Positions 36,620-48,776 of a stretch of DNA of 64,000 nt are shown in pieces. A program made the translations under genes and the position numbers. Below the pieces are notes generated by a model, which worked only from the letters and a program-made list of their open reading frames with translations, was not told the origin of the DNA and did no database searches. Source of the DNA: Azadirachta indica (lineage: Eukaryota > Streptophyta > Magnoliopsida > Sapindales > Meliaceae). The number at the start of each line of letters is the position of its first letter. Position 1 is the stretch's first letter. The stretch covers positions 2,422,741-2,486,740 of the forward strand of contig CM040441.1 in the NCBI GenBank assembly GCA_022749755.1, in the 5' to 3' direction.

Positions 36620-39480
36620 TGAGTTATCTACCTCAGTACCAAATCTCCTTTGCCAGAAGTTCTAGAACGAACTGTCTTGTTACAGTATCTAGTCATTCTT
36701 TGTTGATATGTAGCTATTTTGACAAGTATTTGATCTCGGTTCTCATCCAACAAATACAAACCCAATTGCATTAGCTCTTCATTGTTTAGTTCATCAAAGT
36801 GTTTCATTCAAAATGAAGGTGCTCTAATCTCAACTAGAATCATAGTCTCAAGACCAAAGGCTAAAGAATACGGTGTTTCTCTAGTCACGGTTCTCCCTAT
36901 TGTTCTATAAGTCCAAAGAACTTAAGACAACTCATCAACCCATCTTTCTTTCTTATCATTCAATCAATATTTCAAGGCCTTCATGATCAATTTATTCATC
37001 CTATTCACCTTGTGAGAAGCAGGAGAAACAAATTTGAGGTTGATGCTTAAGTTAGCATAGAATTCCTTAAAGTTTCCATTGTCAAACTACTTTCCATTAT
37101 CAAAGATCAATATTAAACCGGTAAATTAGGCTTTGTTCTACAAAAATAATAATACGTTTATTTTTAATAACGGCTCTACCTCTACCCATTTAATAAAATA
37201 GTCGATAACTATTTCATTTAAGCACATCTCATAAGTAGCGACATAATCAAATCGAGTCTCTACTATACAAAAAGTCATGGATTGAAGAGAGTAGTAAGTT
37301 ATTCAGGTGTTTGTGTTGGAATATCACCATGAAATTGGCAATCTGAATAGGATTGCACTATTCTTATAGCATCCTAATGTAATGTTGGCTACTAATATCC
37401 TTGCTAGAAGATACAATATGCCAATGATCTCGCACCTCTATGGTCATCACAACTTACCATATGGACTTTTCTGAGTATATAATCCACTTTTTCATCATTA
37501 ACACACTGTAAATAGGGCAACAAAAATCTTCATTTATGCAAAACTCCATCAATGATTGTATGCCATGAGGATTTGTTCTTAATTAGCCTTGCTTCTTCCC
37601 TATCTTCTGACAATCTACTGTCTTGGATATACTCCTTGTTAGGATCCATTCAAGTTAAAACCTGATAATCTATGCTGAGTTGAACTTCTTTTACCACTAA
37701 TTATCCCATACTTTTCTGACGTAATACCTCTACAGGAACAATTGTTAAGACCATTCCTTATAAGGATGAAGCTAATTTTGCTAAAGCATCATCTTTAGCT
37801 TTTTATAACCTTGAAATTTGCATTATTGCCACCTTTTTGAACTGCTTTATTAACTCTATAACTTTTGTTTAGATACACATGCATATTTCCATGTTTTACT
37901 TGAAATTGACCATTAACCTAATTCACAACTAACTATGAATCACCTTTCACTTTAACATAAGCTGCTTCAATTGAAAGTGCAAGGCTAACTCTAGCCAAAA
38001 GAGCTTCATGTTTAGCGTCATTATTTCTCACTTAGAAATCGAAGTAAAGAGTGTAAGCTAACTCAACATCTTTTGGCCCCACCAAAATGATTCCTACACC
38101 ACCTCCTTGAATGTTAAATGCTTCATCAATATATAGGCTTCAGAGTTAAGCCCTTTTTTGCTTTTTAAGTGACACCTGATTTGTTATTATTTCTTGCAAT
38201 TGGACTCGAGCACAACCATTGTCTAATCGACTCTTGAACATAAATAGGTGCTATCTTAGCCCTTGAAGTACATTCAACTTCTTGAATTGACATTAGTTTA
38301 GTCACTTGGTGATCTATCATTCCCTTTACAACTGACCTCGTAAAAATAAAGTCAGCTAAAGGTTAAGCTTTAATAGCTTTCTAAGGTTAATACTCAATAT
38401 CAAACTCTTTAAGCTTAATTGACCATTTCACTAATCTTCTTGAAAGATCGAGCCTATGAAAGATCTGCCATAAAGGTTGATCAATGAGAACCATTATTGA
38501 ATAACTTTGAAAATACAGTTATAGCCTTTATACCATTACTATCAACGCAAGTGCTAGCTTCTCTGAAGGCAAATATCTAGTTTATGCGTTTAACAATAAC
38601 TTGCTAGTGTAGTATATTGGCTGATGCACTCTCTTTTCATCTTTTTTTACCAATACTGAACTTACTGCATGATCCGTCATTGCTAAGTATAAATACAATA
38701 TGTCTTCCAATTGAGGAATAACCAGATGAGGTAGATTCGGAAAATATTCTTTTAGGTCCTGAAAGCTTGCTTCATATTCCATTGCCTACCTTATATCTTC
38801 CCCATTTTTTATAACTTGAAAAAATTGAAAAGATTTATCAGTAGCTTTTGAAATAAACTTGTTTAATGTGGCTAGTCTCCTTATCACTCTTTGAACCTCT
38901 TTCAATGTTGTTAAAGACTTTATATTCATAATGGCTTGAACTTTTTACAAATTTGCCTTTATCTTACACTCACTAATCATGAATCTCAAAAAGTTGCCTG
39001 ATTTGATTCCAAATGCATATTTTTTTGGGTTCAACTTTATGTTGTACTTTTTAAGTCAGGAAAAAGTTTCTTCTAGATGTCTTACATGATCTTCATCCTT
39101 ATTGACTTTGTAATCATATTGTCTATATAGACTTCCATAGTCTTTTTGATCAAAGGTTTAAAAACTTTGTTTGTCAACCTTTGAAATGTCACTCTCGCAT
39201 TCTTCAGAGCAAAAGATATTACTTTGTAGCAATATAACCCTTGATCAATTAAGAACATGGTCTTCTCTTACTCAGGTTTATATATCTGGATTTGATTATA
39301 ACTTAAAAATGAATCCCTAATGCTCAAAGTTTATGTCCAGCTGTTGTGTCCACCAGTTGATATATTCGTAGATGTGGGAAACTGCCTTTTGGGCATGTTT
39401 TGTTAAAATTAGTGAAATCTACACACATCTTCCACTTTTCATTTGCTTTTTTGACCATCAACATTGGCCGTTGTTAGAAC
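36620..39480 (-). mobile_element. Ty3/gypsy pol relic, Tat-like
   Basis: The degraded reading frames on the minus strand give, in order: reverse transcriptase start (VKKANEKWKMCVDFTNFNK, near 39475, 5' truncated), RT thumb, RNase H (LYLYLAMTDHAVSSVLVKKD, 38582-38782), a second RNase H-like part (VRNNDAKHEALLARVSLALS, about 38000), integrase (DNGNFKEFYANLSINLKFVS, about 37050) and integrase C-terminus (YSLAFGLETMILVEI, about 36850). The extra RNase H and the sequence style fit the Tat lineage. Many stops and frameshifts make it dead. No LTR was found on either side; it joins R2 at the left and copia-related DNA at the right. Confidence 0.8.
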
Positions 39481-40174
39481 AATTGTTGGTTTTATATGGC
39501 GACTTACTAAGAAGTCCTACAAAAATGGGAATTTGTGGAAATAAGGAAACTTTATAAGGCAAGGATTCTTTTCCATAGAGAATTGTGGTTTACCTAAGTA
39601 TATTATAAAAATATAATATTTTTTTATGGGATTAGGTCTTTTTTAAGATGATATATAAAAAGTAATTTATTAGGGGAGTTTGAATGGCAAAATAATATAT
39701 TGCGTTATATGTTCATTACACCATTTTTATGTAGTAGCTTTAGTGGGTTTGAGAAGAATATTTTATAGTCTTCTTCTAGATATTAAAGCAATATTGTATG
39801 TGTTCTTTAGGAGAAGAACTTGAAATTCTTTAAGAGAAGAAGTAGTATTTGTTGAAGGGAGTTTAGTAACATCTAAAGTGAGGGATCTCATATAACAAGA
39901 CTATCTAAGAAAGTTCGACATAGTAGCGACAACATAGTGGGAGTCTATAGTTTATATAAGTCTATTGGTGTCTATAAATAATTATTTTTTAGTGAATTAT
40001 TTTTCTCTAGGTGTGGCCCCATGATGTAGGAATGTGAAGATCTAAGCCATGTTAAAAATTTGCGTGCTTCATTCTTTACCTTCATTGTTTAATTATTATT
40101 ATTTGTGCAAATTTTAATTAAATTGATAAATTAATTGGTTGGTAATTGAAAATTTGAATTTCACCTTAAAATGT
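39481..40174 (+). other. Probable 5' LTR region of the copia relic
   Basis: This lies just before a primer-site-like TGGTATCAAAGG at 40175-40186, which matches the usual copia initiator-Met site TGGTATCAGAGC at 10 of 12 bases. The upstream DNA should therefore contain the 5' LTR, but I could not fix its left end. No gene is seen. Confidence 0.4.
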
Positions 40175-41440
40175 TGGTATCAAAGGAAGTCATCAACATT
40201 TTATTTGGTGGGATCTTGGGGCTTTGATTTGTTTTTATGTAGGTATAGATTTCTAAAGAGAAGGAGGATCGATTTCATGGCCACCTTTACTGGATGGAAG
40301 AAATTACTCTTATTGGAAAGTTAGAAAGAGAGCATTTATCAAATCAATTGATGAAAACACTTGGCAGGTAGTACTACTTAGGTGGACGCCAACATAACTG
40401 ATGATATAAGCAACATTATGCCAAAATGGGAAGAGATATGGACCAATTTCAAAGATTGCATGGCTAACTTCAATTCTAAGCTTCTCAATGCTATTTTCAG
40501 CCCAATAGATGTAAATCAATTAAAATTTATCTCTGCATTCGAATTTGTGAAGGAGGCATGGGACATTTTGCAAGTTACTCATGAAGGAATATTGGTGGTG
40601 AAATGATCTAAGATTCAAATGCTTACTACTAGAACTGAAAATTTCAAAATGTGTGATGATGAATCATTTACTAATTTTTCCTCCAAGTTGAAGGATGTTG
40701 CTAATGAATCTTATGTCTTAGGTGAAGAATAATCAGAGATAAAGCTTTTCAGAGAGATCTTACGGTCACTTTCTAAGAGGTTTCAAGCAAAAGTTATAGC
40801 AATTGTGGAAAACAAGAATATTGATAAACTAAAAATAGGGGAACTAATTGGATCATTGATGACTTTTGAGTAAAATTCATGAATAGGACATGTAATTGTG
40901 GTCAAAGGGCTGTATTAGAATATCATACATAGCCAAGAATTCTAACAAGTTATACTTCTATTGCAGGCAAACATCATGCTATGGGTATTTTAACTTTTGA
41001 AAACCATCAATAGAAGAATACAACTTATGAGGGAAAGCATGTGAAAGCAGTAGCAGGATATATGGTTAGAATTTGAAAAGGATTTCAAGTCATGCAAATA
41101 TACATGATGCAACATATGAATATCATAAAGAAATGTCCAGTACCCATCATCAAGAAGACATAATACAACTTTTGAAAACCATCAATAGAAGAATACAACT
41201 TACAAGGGAAAGCATGTGAAAGCAGTAGCAAGATATACAGTGGGAATTTGAAAAGGATTTCAAGTCATGTAAATACACATGATGCAACACATGAATATCA
41301 TGAAGAAATGTCCATTACCTATAATCAAGGAGATAGAATAAAAATAATAGTAAGTAAGATGAGGGTTATGCAAACTATGTTAATGGCTTGTCTATTATTG
41401 ATATCTATTTGTATATCAATATTATGGAAGAATTGATATT
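40175..41440 (+). mobile_element. Ty1/copia gag relic
   Basis: After the primer site, frames encode a gag of UBN2/DUF4219 type: YSYWKVRKRAFIKSIDENTW (from about 40297), EFVKEAWDILQVTHEG, then SFTNFSSKLKDVANESY and FREILRSLSKRFQAKV to about 40880. A stop separates the first and second parts (after RWTPT) and others follow. No protease, integrase or RT follows; the element ends in a tandem duplication. It is a truncated, inactive copy. Confidence 0.7.
40992..41341 (+). repeat. Tandem duplication of 175 bp
   Basis: Units 40992-41166 and 41167-41341 both start AACTTTTGAAAACCATCAAT and share about nine of ten bases to the end. It lies inside the copia relic, downstream of gag. Confidence 0.85.
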
Positions 41441-42308
41441 CTAATATAAGTAAAATATTCATTTATCATGCACTAAAGTAGCATGTTTATTGTTTAGATA
41501 CAAGGCCAATGTTACATTGTTAGTTGTGAACAAAAAATTACAAAACCTCATTTACAAAACACTATATGCTGTATAAATATTTATACTGGCATACGATGTA
41601 TGCATGCATTATGTCACATTGGTTTAATGAACACACTTACCATCCATATGCTTTGCATGAAGATCTTCAAGTAACGCTAGCTCAATTAAAAAAATTCAAA
41701 AAATTCAAAGACTAACATATATATTCAGAGGGTATGGAAATGGTCCTAAAATCTTTGTGCCAGTTGCATCTCTATATAGCTTTGCATCCATTCATCTTAC
41801 TGTAATAAAAAGGATAACTAAATTTCAAATTAGTAATATTTGCATGACAATGTTAACAACGATATGTTGGTAGATGGTATGTGTATGTCAACATCATCCA
41901 CCTTTGTATGATGAGTGTATAACAAATGTATAATTAGTCCTTAATGACATTCTTCTGAGGCTGTTGGGATTCAAATGAAGTTCTTAGAGACATCGTATGT
42001 GTTTTTTTTACTTCTTTTTAAAAAGGTTCATTAGGCAGGATTTCCTGAGTTTGCTAAGAGGTATTAGCTAAGAGTCTGGTGCTTGCTATGAGTCTATAGG
42101 TTTTGAAAATGGCAGCACATTAGTAATGATTTAATGTAAAAAAAAATAGAAATACACAGGTGTAGAATATAACCTAATGCAGAAGCTTTGGCCTTTGCGT
42201 TATACCCGCTAGTAGAAGAGGAAGGGCCTATAGTGGGTTTTTAGACAGAGAAGAAACTAATGTCAATAATAATACATTTTACGACAACTTCACTAAAATA
42301 GGTTAAAA
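41441..42308. other. Spacer, no gene seen
   Basis: This mixed-composition DNA lies between the copia relic and the Mutator-like relic. It may include the 3' end of the latter, but no terminal inverted repeat could be recognised. Confidence 0.3.
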
Positions 42309-44280
42309 ATGCATCAACTTACCTTTTTTGTTGGAAAACCTTTTCTATTGTGGCCAAGGACATTACAAATACCACACCTTAAAGTAAATCTTTGTTTGTC
42401 CATTGCCTTCTCGTTTGGCCCTTTATCTCTATTTATTTTTAGGCCTATTAGGTTACGAATACTTCATTGGTGGTTAGATCTCAGGATTGTCAACAGCAGG
42501 CCAGTTTCTTTCATCTAGTAGTGGTGTATTATGTTAAAATAGGTCATCAAATATGCTTCTTTAGTTAAACTGTTGTCTACATACTTGATAAGGTCATTAT
42601 AAACATGTAAAATACATGCCAATACATGTTGACAAGGCAATCAATTGAGCTGCCAGCCAAACATTCATAATACTTTTTGTATGGATTAACTATATAATGT
42701 TTAGGGATACCAAAGACAGTTTCAATAACCTCGATCCTATTTTTACTAGCCTTTACAACTAACAAACTCGTAGAAATCTTTTCAAGTTTAATCAACCTCT
42801 TGGAGACCTTTAGAGGCATATTAGTTTGCCACACCTTAGTTGTCTCCCGTCTCCGAATCATTTTACTCATGATCTTTACTCTTATGAACTTTAATAATTA
42901 TAACATTGGTTGCCTCTTATACTCATCGAGGAATTTATTTTAGCTTTCAGTCATATTATTCGTAATCTCATCAGTTTTGAAGAAAGGGTCAAAACTATGG
43001 GCTGCCTAAGTAATGGGATAACTATTAACCAACCATTTATATGCATTTTCATTTATAGTCTTGATTTCATCCATTGTGTGTTGGAAATTATGCTTATTTG
43101 TATCTTTTTCAGCTTTCCAAAATAGTTGTCTAAGCAATTTTGTTGAGTGTTGTTTCTTGAAGTTTGCATACACATGTCTTGTACAAAACCTTATCCTTGC
43201 AGTAGGGAAAACAGCTTCAGTAACTGTTATAAGCCTCTTCTACCTCTCTAATATAATGCAAAGTACTGTGCCATTCAGTATGTCCACGTGCTCTTGAAAT
43301 AGCTTCAGAAATCAAGTCCAACTATATTTGTTCTCTCCCTCACATATAGCCACTGCCAAGGGAAAAATTCCATTATTGGTACCATTATGATAGCATTTAA
43401 AAGCATACCTCCTTAGCCAACTTTTAAATAGGCCCCATCAATCCCAATAAACCTTTAACATGCTCTCATAAACCCAACCTGCTGAGCCTTAAAGCTGTTG
43501 AAAAATCACTTGAATAATGTGTGTGGTCCTTGTACTTCATGCTGTATCTTAATTATGGCCCTTCTATTTGAAGTTAAAACCATGCATGCATATGCATTCA
43601 GTTTTGCATATGACTTGGAGCAACCAGAATTTGTCATTTTCAATGCCTTTTTCTTTGCACAGTAAAGCTTTTTCCTAGTTATTGTTATTCCAAACCTTGT
43701 CCTTAACTCTTGAGCCATTGCATGAGTTCTAATGTTAGGATTAGCCTAGATTGTTGTATACAACTTATGAGGAGTCTAAAAAGTTGTAACTTCTGGATTC
43801 TTAACCACTTTATCATACTTATGATCTTGTTCACTCATGGTTCTTATGACAAAAATGACCCTATCAATTAAGACTAATGCATGTATCTTCTATTGATATT
43901 TTGGTAGTGCACAGACAGTTGTCACTCTTAGTTTCTCATTTTTTATTATGCTCAAAATTACCTCTTTTTGTATAACATACTCTCTCAAGCATGTTCTGAA
44001 AGCATCAATTGAAGTGAAGGGCTAGCCTACATAGAGATTGATTTATTCACCATTGGAGATCCTTTATACAATCTATGCCTCACCTCCCTGCTCATTCTCT
44101 TAAACACATCACCTTCATTAGCCCCATCATCATCCATTGTTGTATACACATCACTTCTACTATTGTGATCTGAAAGTTTATCGTCAATGGAATCTTCTGA
44201 AGTTGTAAGGTCAAGATCATCATCACAATTTGAATCTAACAAAATCACATCTTTAATCTCATCATTAGTCTAGTATATAG
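42309..44280 (-). mobile_element. Mutator-like (MULE) transposase relic
   Basis: Minus-strand pieces follow MuDR transposase order: acidic N-terminal region (about 44027-44248, with DDDGANEGDVFKRMSREV), the conserved N-terminal domain (MAQELRTRFGITITRKKLYC, 43506-43718), a broken catalytic core (about 43100-43500), the C-terminal linker (42577-42870, KSASK-type basic part with a degraded SWIM motif) and a CCHC zinc knuckle (CGICNVLGHNRK, 42333-42377) whose last Cys is Phe. Stops throughout show it is inactive. It is too diverged to be tied to the MITE at 616-873. Confidence 0.7.
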
Positions 44281-47200
44281 TGCCATAACGCATCACATTA
44301 TCAATACTATCATCTTGATAATCATTACCTTTCGATTGCATTATCTCTTGACTGAATACTAGCATTATCAGCTTGGAAATCATTACTTTTCAACTAAGTA
44401 ATAGTACTATCAACTTGGGCATCATTACCTCTCGATCGAACACTAGCACTAACATTATCGTCACTGGGAAATGCAAACTTGTAAACTGCATTATAATCGA
44501 AACCCCCCGTCCTTTATTTCATCTTAATCATCATTATCTCTTAAATCATAACTCTTCACCCCGCGATTGTCATACTACTAAAACAACTTTGTTACATGTA
44601 GCAGAATTTTTTCATTTAAATCTGCAGATAAGTCTCATAATGTAGTTCGTGGTGGTGTATAGTAGGATGTATACAATTGATGGGGCTGCTATGCATCAGA
44701 TGCTGGAATTGTATTTTGTGGTTGCTAAATGATCTGTTCTTAGGTCAATCGGGATATAAGGACATCAGCATAAGGGCTTTTTGCTTTAGTTGGGATAGGT
44801 TGGGTTTGTAGGCTTTGGTGGGCCTATGCTAATTTATTTAGGGTGGTAAAAAGATTTCTCCTTACAAATCATTGGTTGGTGCTTGGGCCCACATAGTTAA
44901 AAAGTGTTGCAGCACATGCAAGAAGGAACAATTGTATCTTCAACTTGACATCTTTGACCCCTTTTGACAGATACATCTCCAAAAATTTCAAAAAAAACTT
45001 ATTTGTTAGAATGTCTACAACTTTCCTTAACTAAGGTATTACACCTGTGCATTTAAAGTTCTCATCATCAAATTTGGGTCTTTTAAATAAGTCCTTTATC
45101 ATGTCATTTATGCATGCAACAAGAGAAATTTGATCTATGTCATATATCCCAAGCTCATGGTCAACCCCATAAAAGTGAACAAATAACTTAACTACCTATA
45201 ACTGTCAAAACAGGATACTTATTACTAACATTACTACTAACAAAACACATGCATATAATGCTTAAAGTATCATTTCTTCCACACTTAATTAGTACAGAGA
45301 GTATTTATAATTATTTTAAGGCACTGTTAAATAATAAAAACCAACCATATAAAGAGCATTTATCTAAAAACCTGCAACAAAAAGCATACATAGAGCAGCC
45401 ACACACATATTTCCATTACAAACATGCCTTCATTATACTACAACCCCTATTCATTTGTCACAAACATTTTATAATGTCTATTTCTAATGAAATACCCCAT
45501 GAAATTTAAAAACTCAGAAATAAACATTTTGCAATTTCATCCATTTTACTCTAAAAAAACCTTCTATTTCAAACACACTACCCATATCCAACATTAACAA
45601 CGTCAGTTCATTTGTTATTGTAATCATATCATAAGTGTTTTTCATCATCTCAAACCCACAATTTAACACTCTGAAAACATACATGCAATCACAAACATAT
45701 CACCCAAATGGTTTATCTGTCAACATTGTTTGTACAATTACCTTCATTTTGCAACAACGAAACTCAGAGCTTCATGCGTCCTTTCTTGATTGCTTGAAAT
45801 TGTTCAATGTCTAAGCACAACGAGCACAAATGGACCAAAACACATGCAGAGGCTTTTCTATCAAGATCTAGAGTTTTATCGCACGCAATATTATGAATGA
45901 ATTTTCTATTTGCCTAATCAAACCTTTATCAAGTAATGTTAGGAAATTTGGAGATGGGGATAGGGATACCATTCTTGGTTTCTGTTGACATTGATAAGTA
46001 CATTTTTTTTTTGGTCTATTTCTAATCTCAATTTGATAGAAATAAAAATTAAAGAGTAAAATTAACCAAAAAAAATGTTTTTTTTAATATCATCGATCAA
46101 TTGATGGGCTCCTCTCAAAGCATCATTCTTGAATCAATGAAGTTTGCTTTACTTGCAATGCCAAATAGGATGACTACCCATCATTAAGAACGGTTGAAAT
46201 ACACAACTTTCATTTCATTTAAGCCTCACATACATTGAATCAACAATTTTCCTCACTTAAAATGGGATAACAATTTTCATGGAGGTCAAGTTAGCCGTTA
46301 ATTAATGTCATAGCAAGAGACAGGCTTATTTGCAATTTGGAATCGCTTTTGTATCTTTTGCACATGCAAGTAAGGATGCTCAGAAATGCTTTTAGTTTCT
46401 TTGAATCAAGTTGAATTAGATTGGATTGGATCAAATTTTAACATACGATGAATCAGGTTAAATTGAAAAAATATTAATCTCTCACACGATGGATCAGATA
46501 TGGGTTTAGTTAAATTTGTCCAATCAGATTTATTGAATACCCTTACATGCGTAGATTATAAACTGTTTAGTATTAATATTAATTGTGAGAAGATTGAATT
46601 CCTAATTTTATTTGCGATGGTCATTTACATAAACATAAGGCTCAATCATCTGTTCGATCTTTCCCATACTTTATGGAAAGACCTTTTTTCATTACTGTTA
46701 TCATTAGGAAGCAAAGCTAGTTTCTTTGTTGATAGTGTTGTGTACATCAAGATCCAGAACATCTAAACTGGACTGGTTGGCACTCCATTAAGAGTAATTC
46801 AATCCATTAAAAATATATAGGAACAGATTAATTAAGCAAGCGAATGAAGCAACAGCATTAGAGCCCTGCTACAAAATATATACAATAAAAATTATTTGTA
46901 CATTAATATTTTGAATTATATCCGTAGATTATAAACTGTTAGGAAAATTAATATTTTGAATCATATATAAATATTCTCAGACATAATTAATGTGTATAAT
47001 TAAATAAAAAATAAATTGTGCATTAAAGTTTTCCTTTGGGTAGATACTACAATACCCAAACATAATCATGATGCTTGTAAAATATAAATTCATATGTATA
47101 TGTTGATTTTACAGATTGTGTAATTAATTAGTTCATTAGTTCTATTAGATTAATAAATTAATTGACAAGGTATAATTTTTTCTTTTATCATATTATTTGT

Positions 47201-48015
47201 ACAATAATTCAATAAAATCTGTATAAATTTGAAAATTTTAAATATTTGAAAGAGATATATCGTGTTATCTTTGGATATCTAATACTAATCTAAATTATAT
47301 AAAAATATAAGTTATTCCAATTATGTTTATACTCAAATAATAAATAACAATTCACCTTTGGAACTTTAGTGACTATGAAACTAAGATAATATGGTTTATA
47401 AATTGTATAACACAACAATATGACAAAGAGAACTTACAAAGACAGGGGAAAAAGTAAGAATAATACAATAAAGTGAATAAGTTAATTTATAAATAAAACA
47501 TTCAAATCATAGATTCTAACAAAATCCAGTGTACCCATAGAATTATGCATAATACTATTTAGGCTTAATGTAACTTTTAATTTATGCAAAATTCTGGAAA
47601 CAAGTGAAATTCGATGTGCAATTTTAAAATGAATTTTGTTGTAATAAAATTCAGAGATTAAAGTGAAATTTTATATAAAATTTAACTTTAATTTAAAATT
47701 TTCTATAGTAGAATTTTGTATCGATTATGAATTTCGGAACAAATCTAGCAGCCAAGAAAAAATCATTTATTTAGCTTGTACAAAAATTTTCTCTCCCTTG
47801 CTGATTATAGTAGAATGTATTGTGCTTGTTGTTCAACAATATTTGGCAGGATAAAGGTCGCCATAATTACCTAAGCAAGCAGGCAAGTAGTTGTCCCTTG
47901 GCTGTGCCAAGATCCAATTGAAGATGGGAAGGGCATTTTAAACTGTTTAAAGTGTAGATATGGTTACGTGAAACATATCACACGTTCAAAGAGAAGAAGA
48001 ATATCTATAAGATGA
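44281..48015. other. Region without a supported gene
   Basis: About 44281-45190 is probably the 5' part of the Mutator-like relic (acidic or Ser-rich frames on the minus strand) but no domain is visible. About 45190-47990 is AT-rich with short frames on both strands (for example 45249-45509 and 46500-46766) that lack any family motif. Confidence 0.35.
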
Positions 48016-48211
48016 AAAAGAAAAAGTAGAAATAGAAGTCAATAGACGTGAACAAAAAATGAAAGAGAAGATTAAATTATTGGAGATCAAGTATGAGAAG
48101 ATTGGCCAATGCTTTTGTAGACTATGTCCAATTCATAGGCTGCTTAAGTATAGGGAAGGAGCTGTGAAAATGATAGAGGACATAGTTTCTCTGAAGAATA
48201 AAGTTGGTTAG
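48016..48211 (+). pseudogene. NLR coiled-coil domain relic
   Basis: An open stretch of about 65 codons carries a Glu/Lys-rich coiled coil, then GQCFCRLCPIHRLLKYREGA and VKMIEDIVSL, matching the end of the CC domain of CC-NB-LRR resistance proteins (usual form: CFxGLCPNLxxRYxLGKxA). It starts after a stop and ends at TAG; no NB-ARC follows. The relic at 52625-53059 is a second member of the same family on the other strand. Confidence 0.55.
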
Positions 48212-48489
48212 ATAACAATAATGGTTGAGAAGTCGTTTGATCCATTTATAAAGAGGCATGCCATGAACATAAGGGAGATTCCATCGATTTTATAAGCATT
48301 TGAATTATTCAAAAGAGTATCGAGAAAATGACACATTGAAGAAAATCCGCATATGATGACCTTTAAGGATTGGGAAAACTACAATAATAGAAATTGTATA
48401 CAATGTGGTGGGAAAATTTGAAAAATATAACATGATTTTCTGGGTTATTGTAAACACAAATGGAAACATAAGAGATATATAAGAAATAT

Positions 48490-48776
48490 TTTTGAAATGA
48501 TTGAAGCCAAATCTGGAGGAACGCATCAGTAATCATAACGAAGCGGAAACGCAAAAATAAACGAAATTAAAGTTTCAAAAGTTTTTGAATGAAATTTTAT
48601 TGAAAAAAATGTGTTTAAACAATACTGTAAGCTCTCTATTTATAATAGAAAAAACTTAAATCTACTTAAATGAGGAAAAAAAAACTCCTACCAAAAATAA
48701 AGGAAGCTAAATACTAAAAATAAAAATTAAAGAAAAACAATTTGAATAAAATAAAAAAAACACTAGTCAAGTCGTC
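48490..48776 (-). mobile_element. Probable LTR part of the gypsy relic
   Basis: Just downstream of the gypsy coding end, the minus strand has a TATA box (TATAAATAGAGAGC, about 48632-48645) and AATAAA about 45 bases later, in the order of an LTR U3-R region. The left boundary near 48490 is uncertain and no second LTR was found. Confidence 0.45.

Noticed and set aside
46500..46766. 88-residue plus-strand frame
   Set aside because: No motif, AT-biased composition and no neighbouring exon-like signals.
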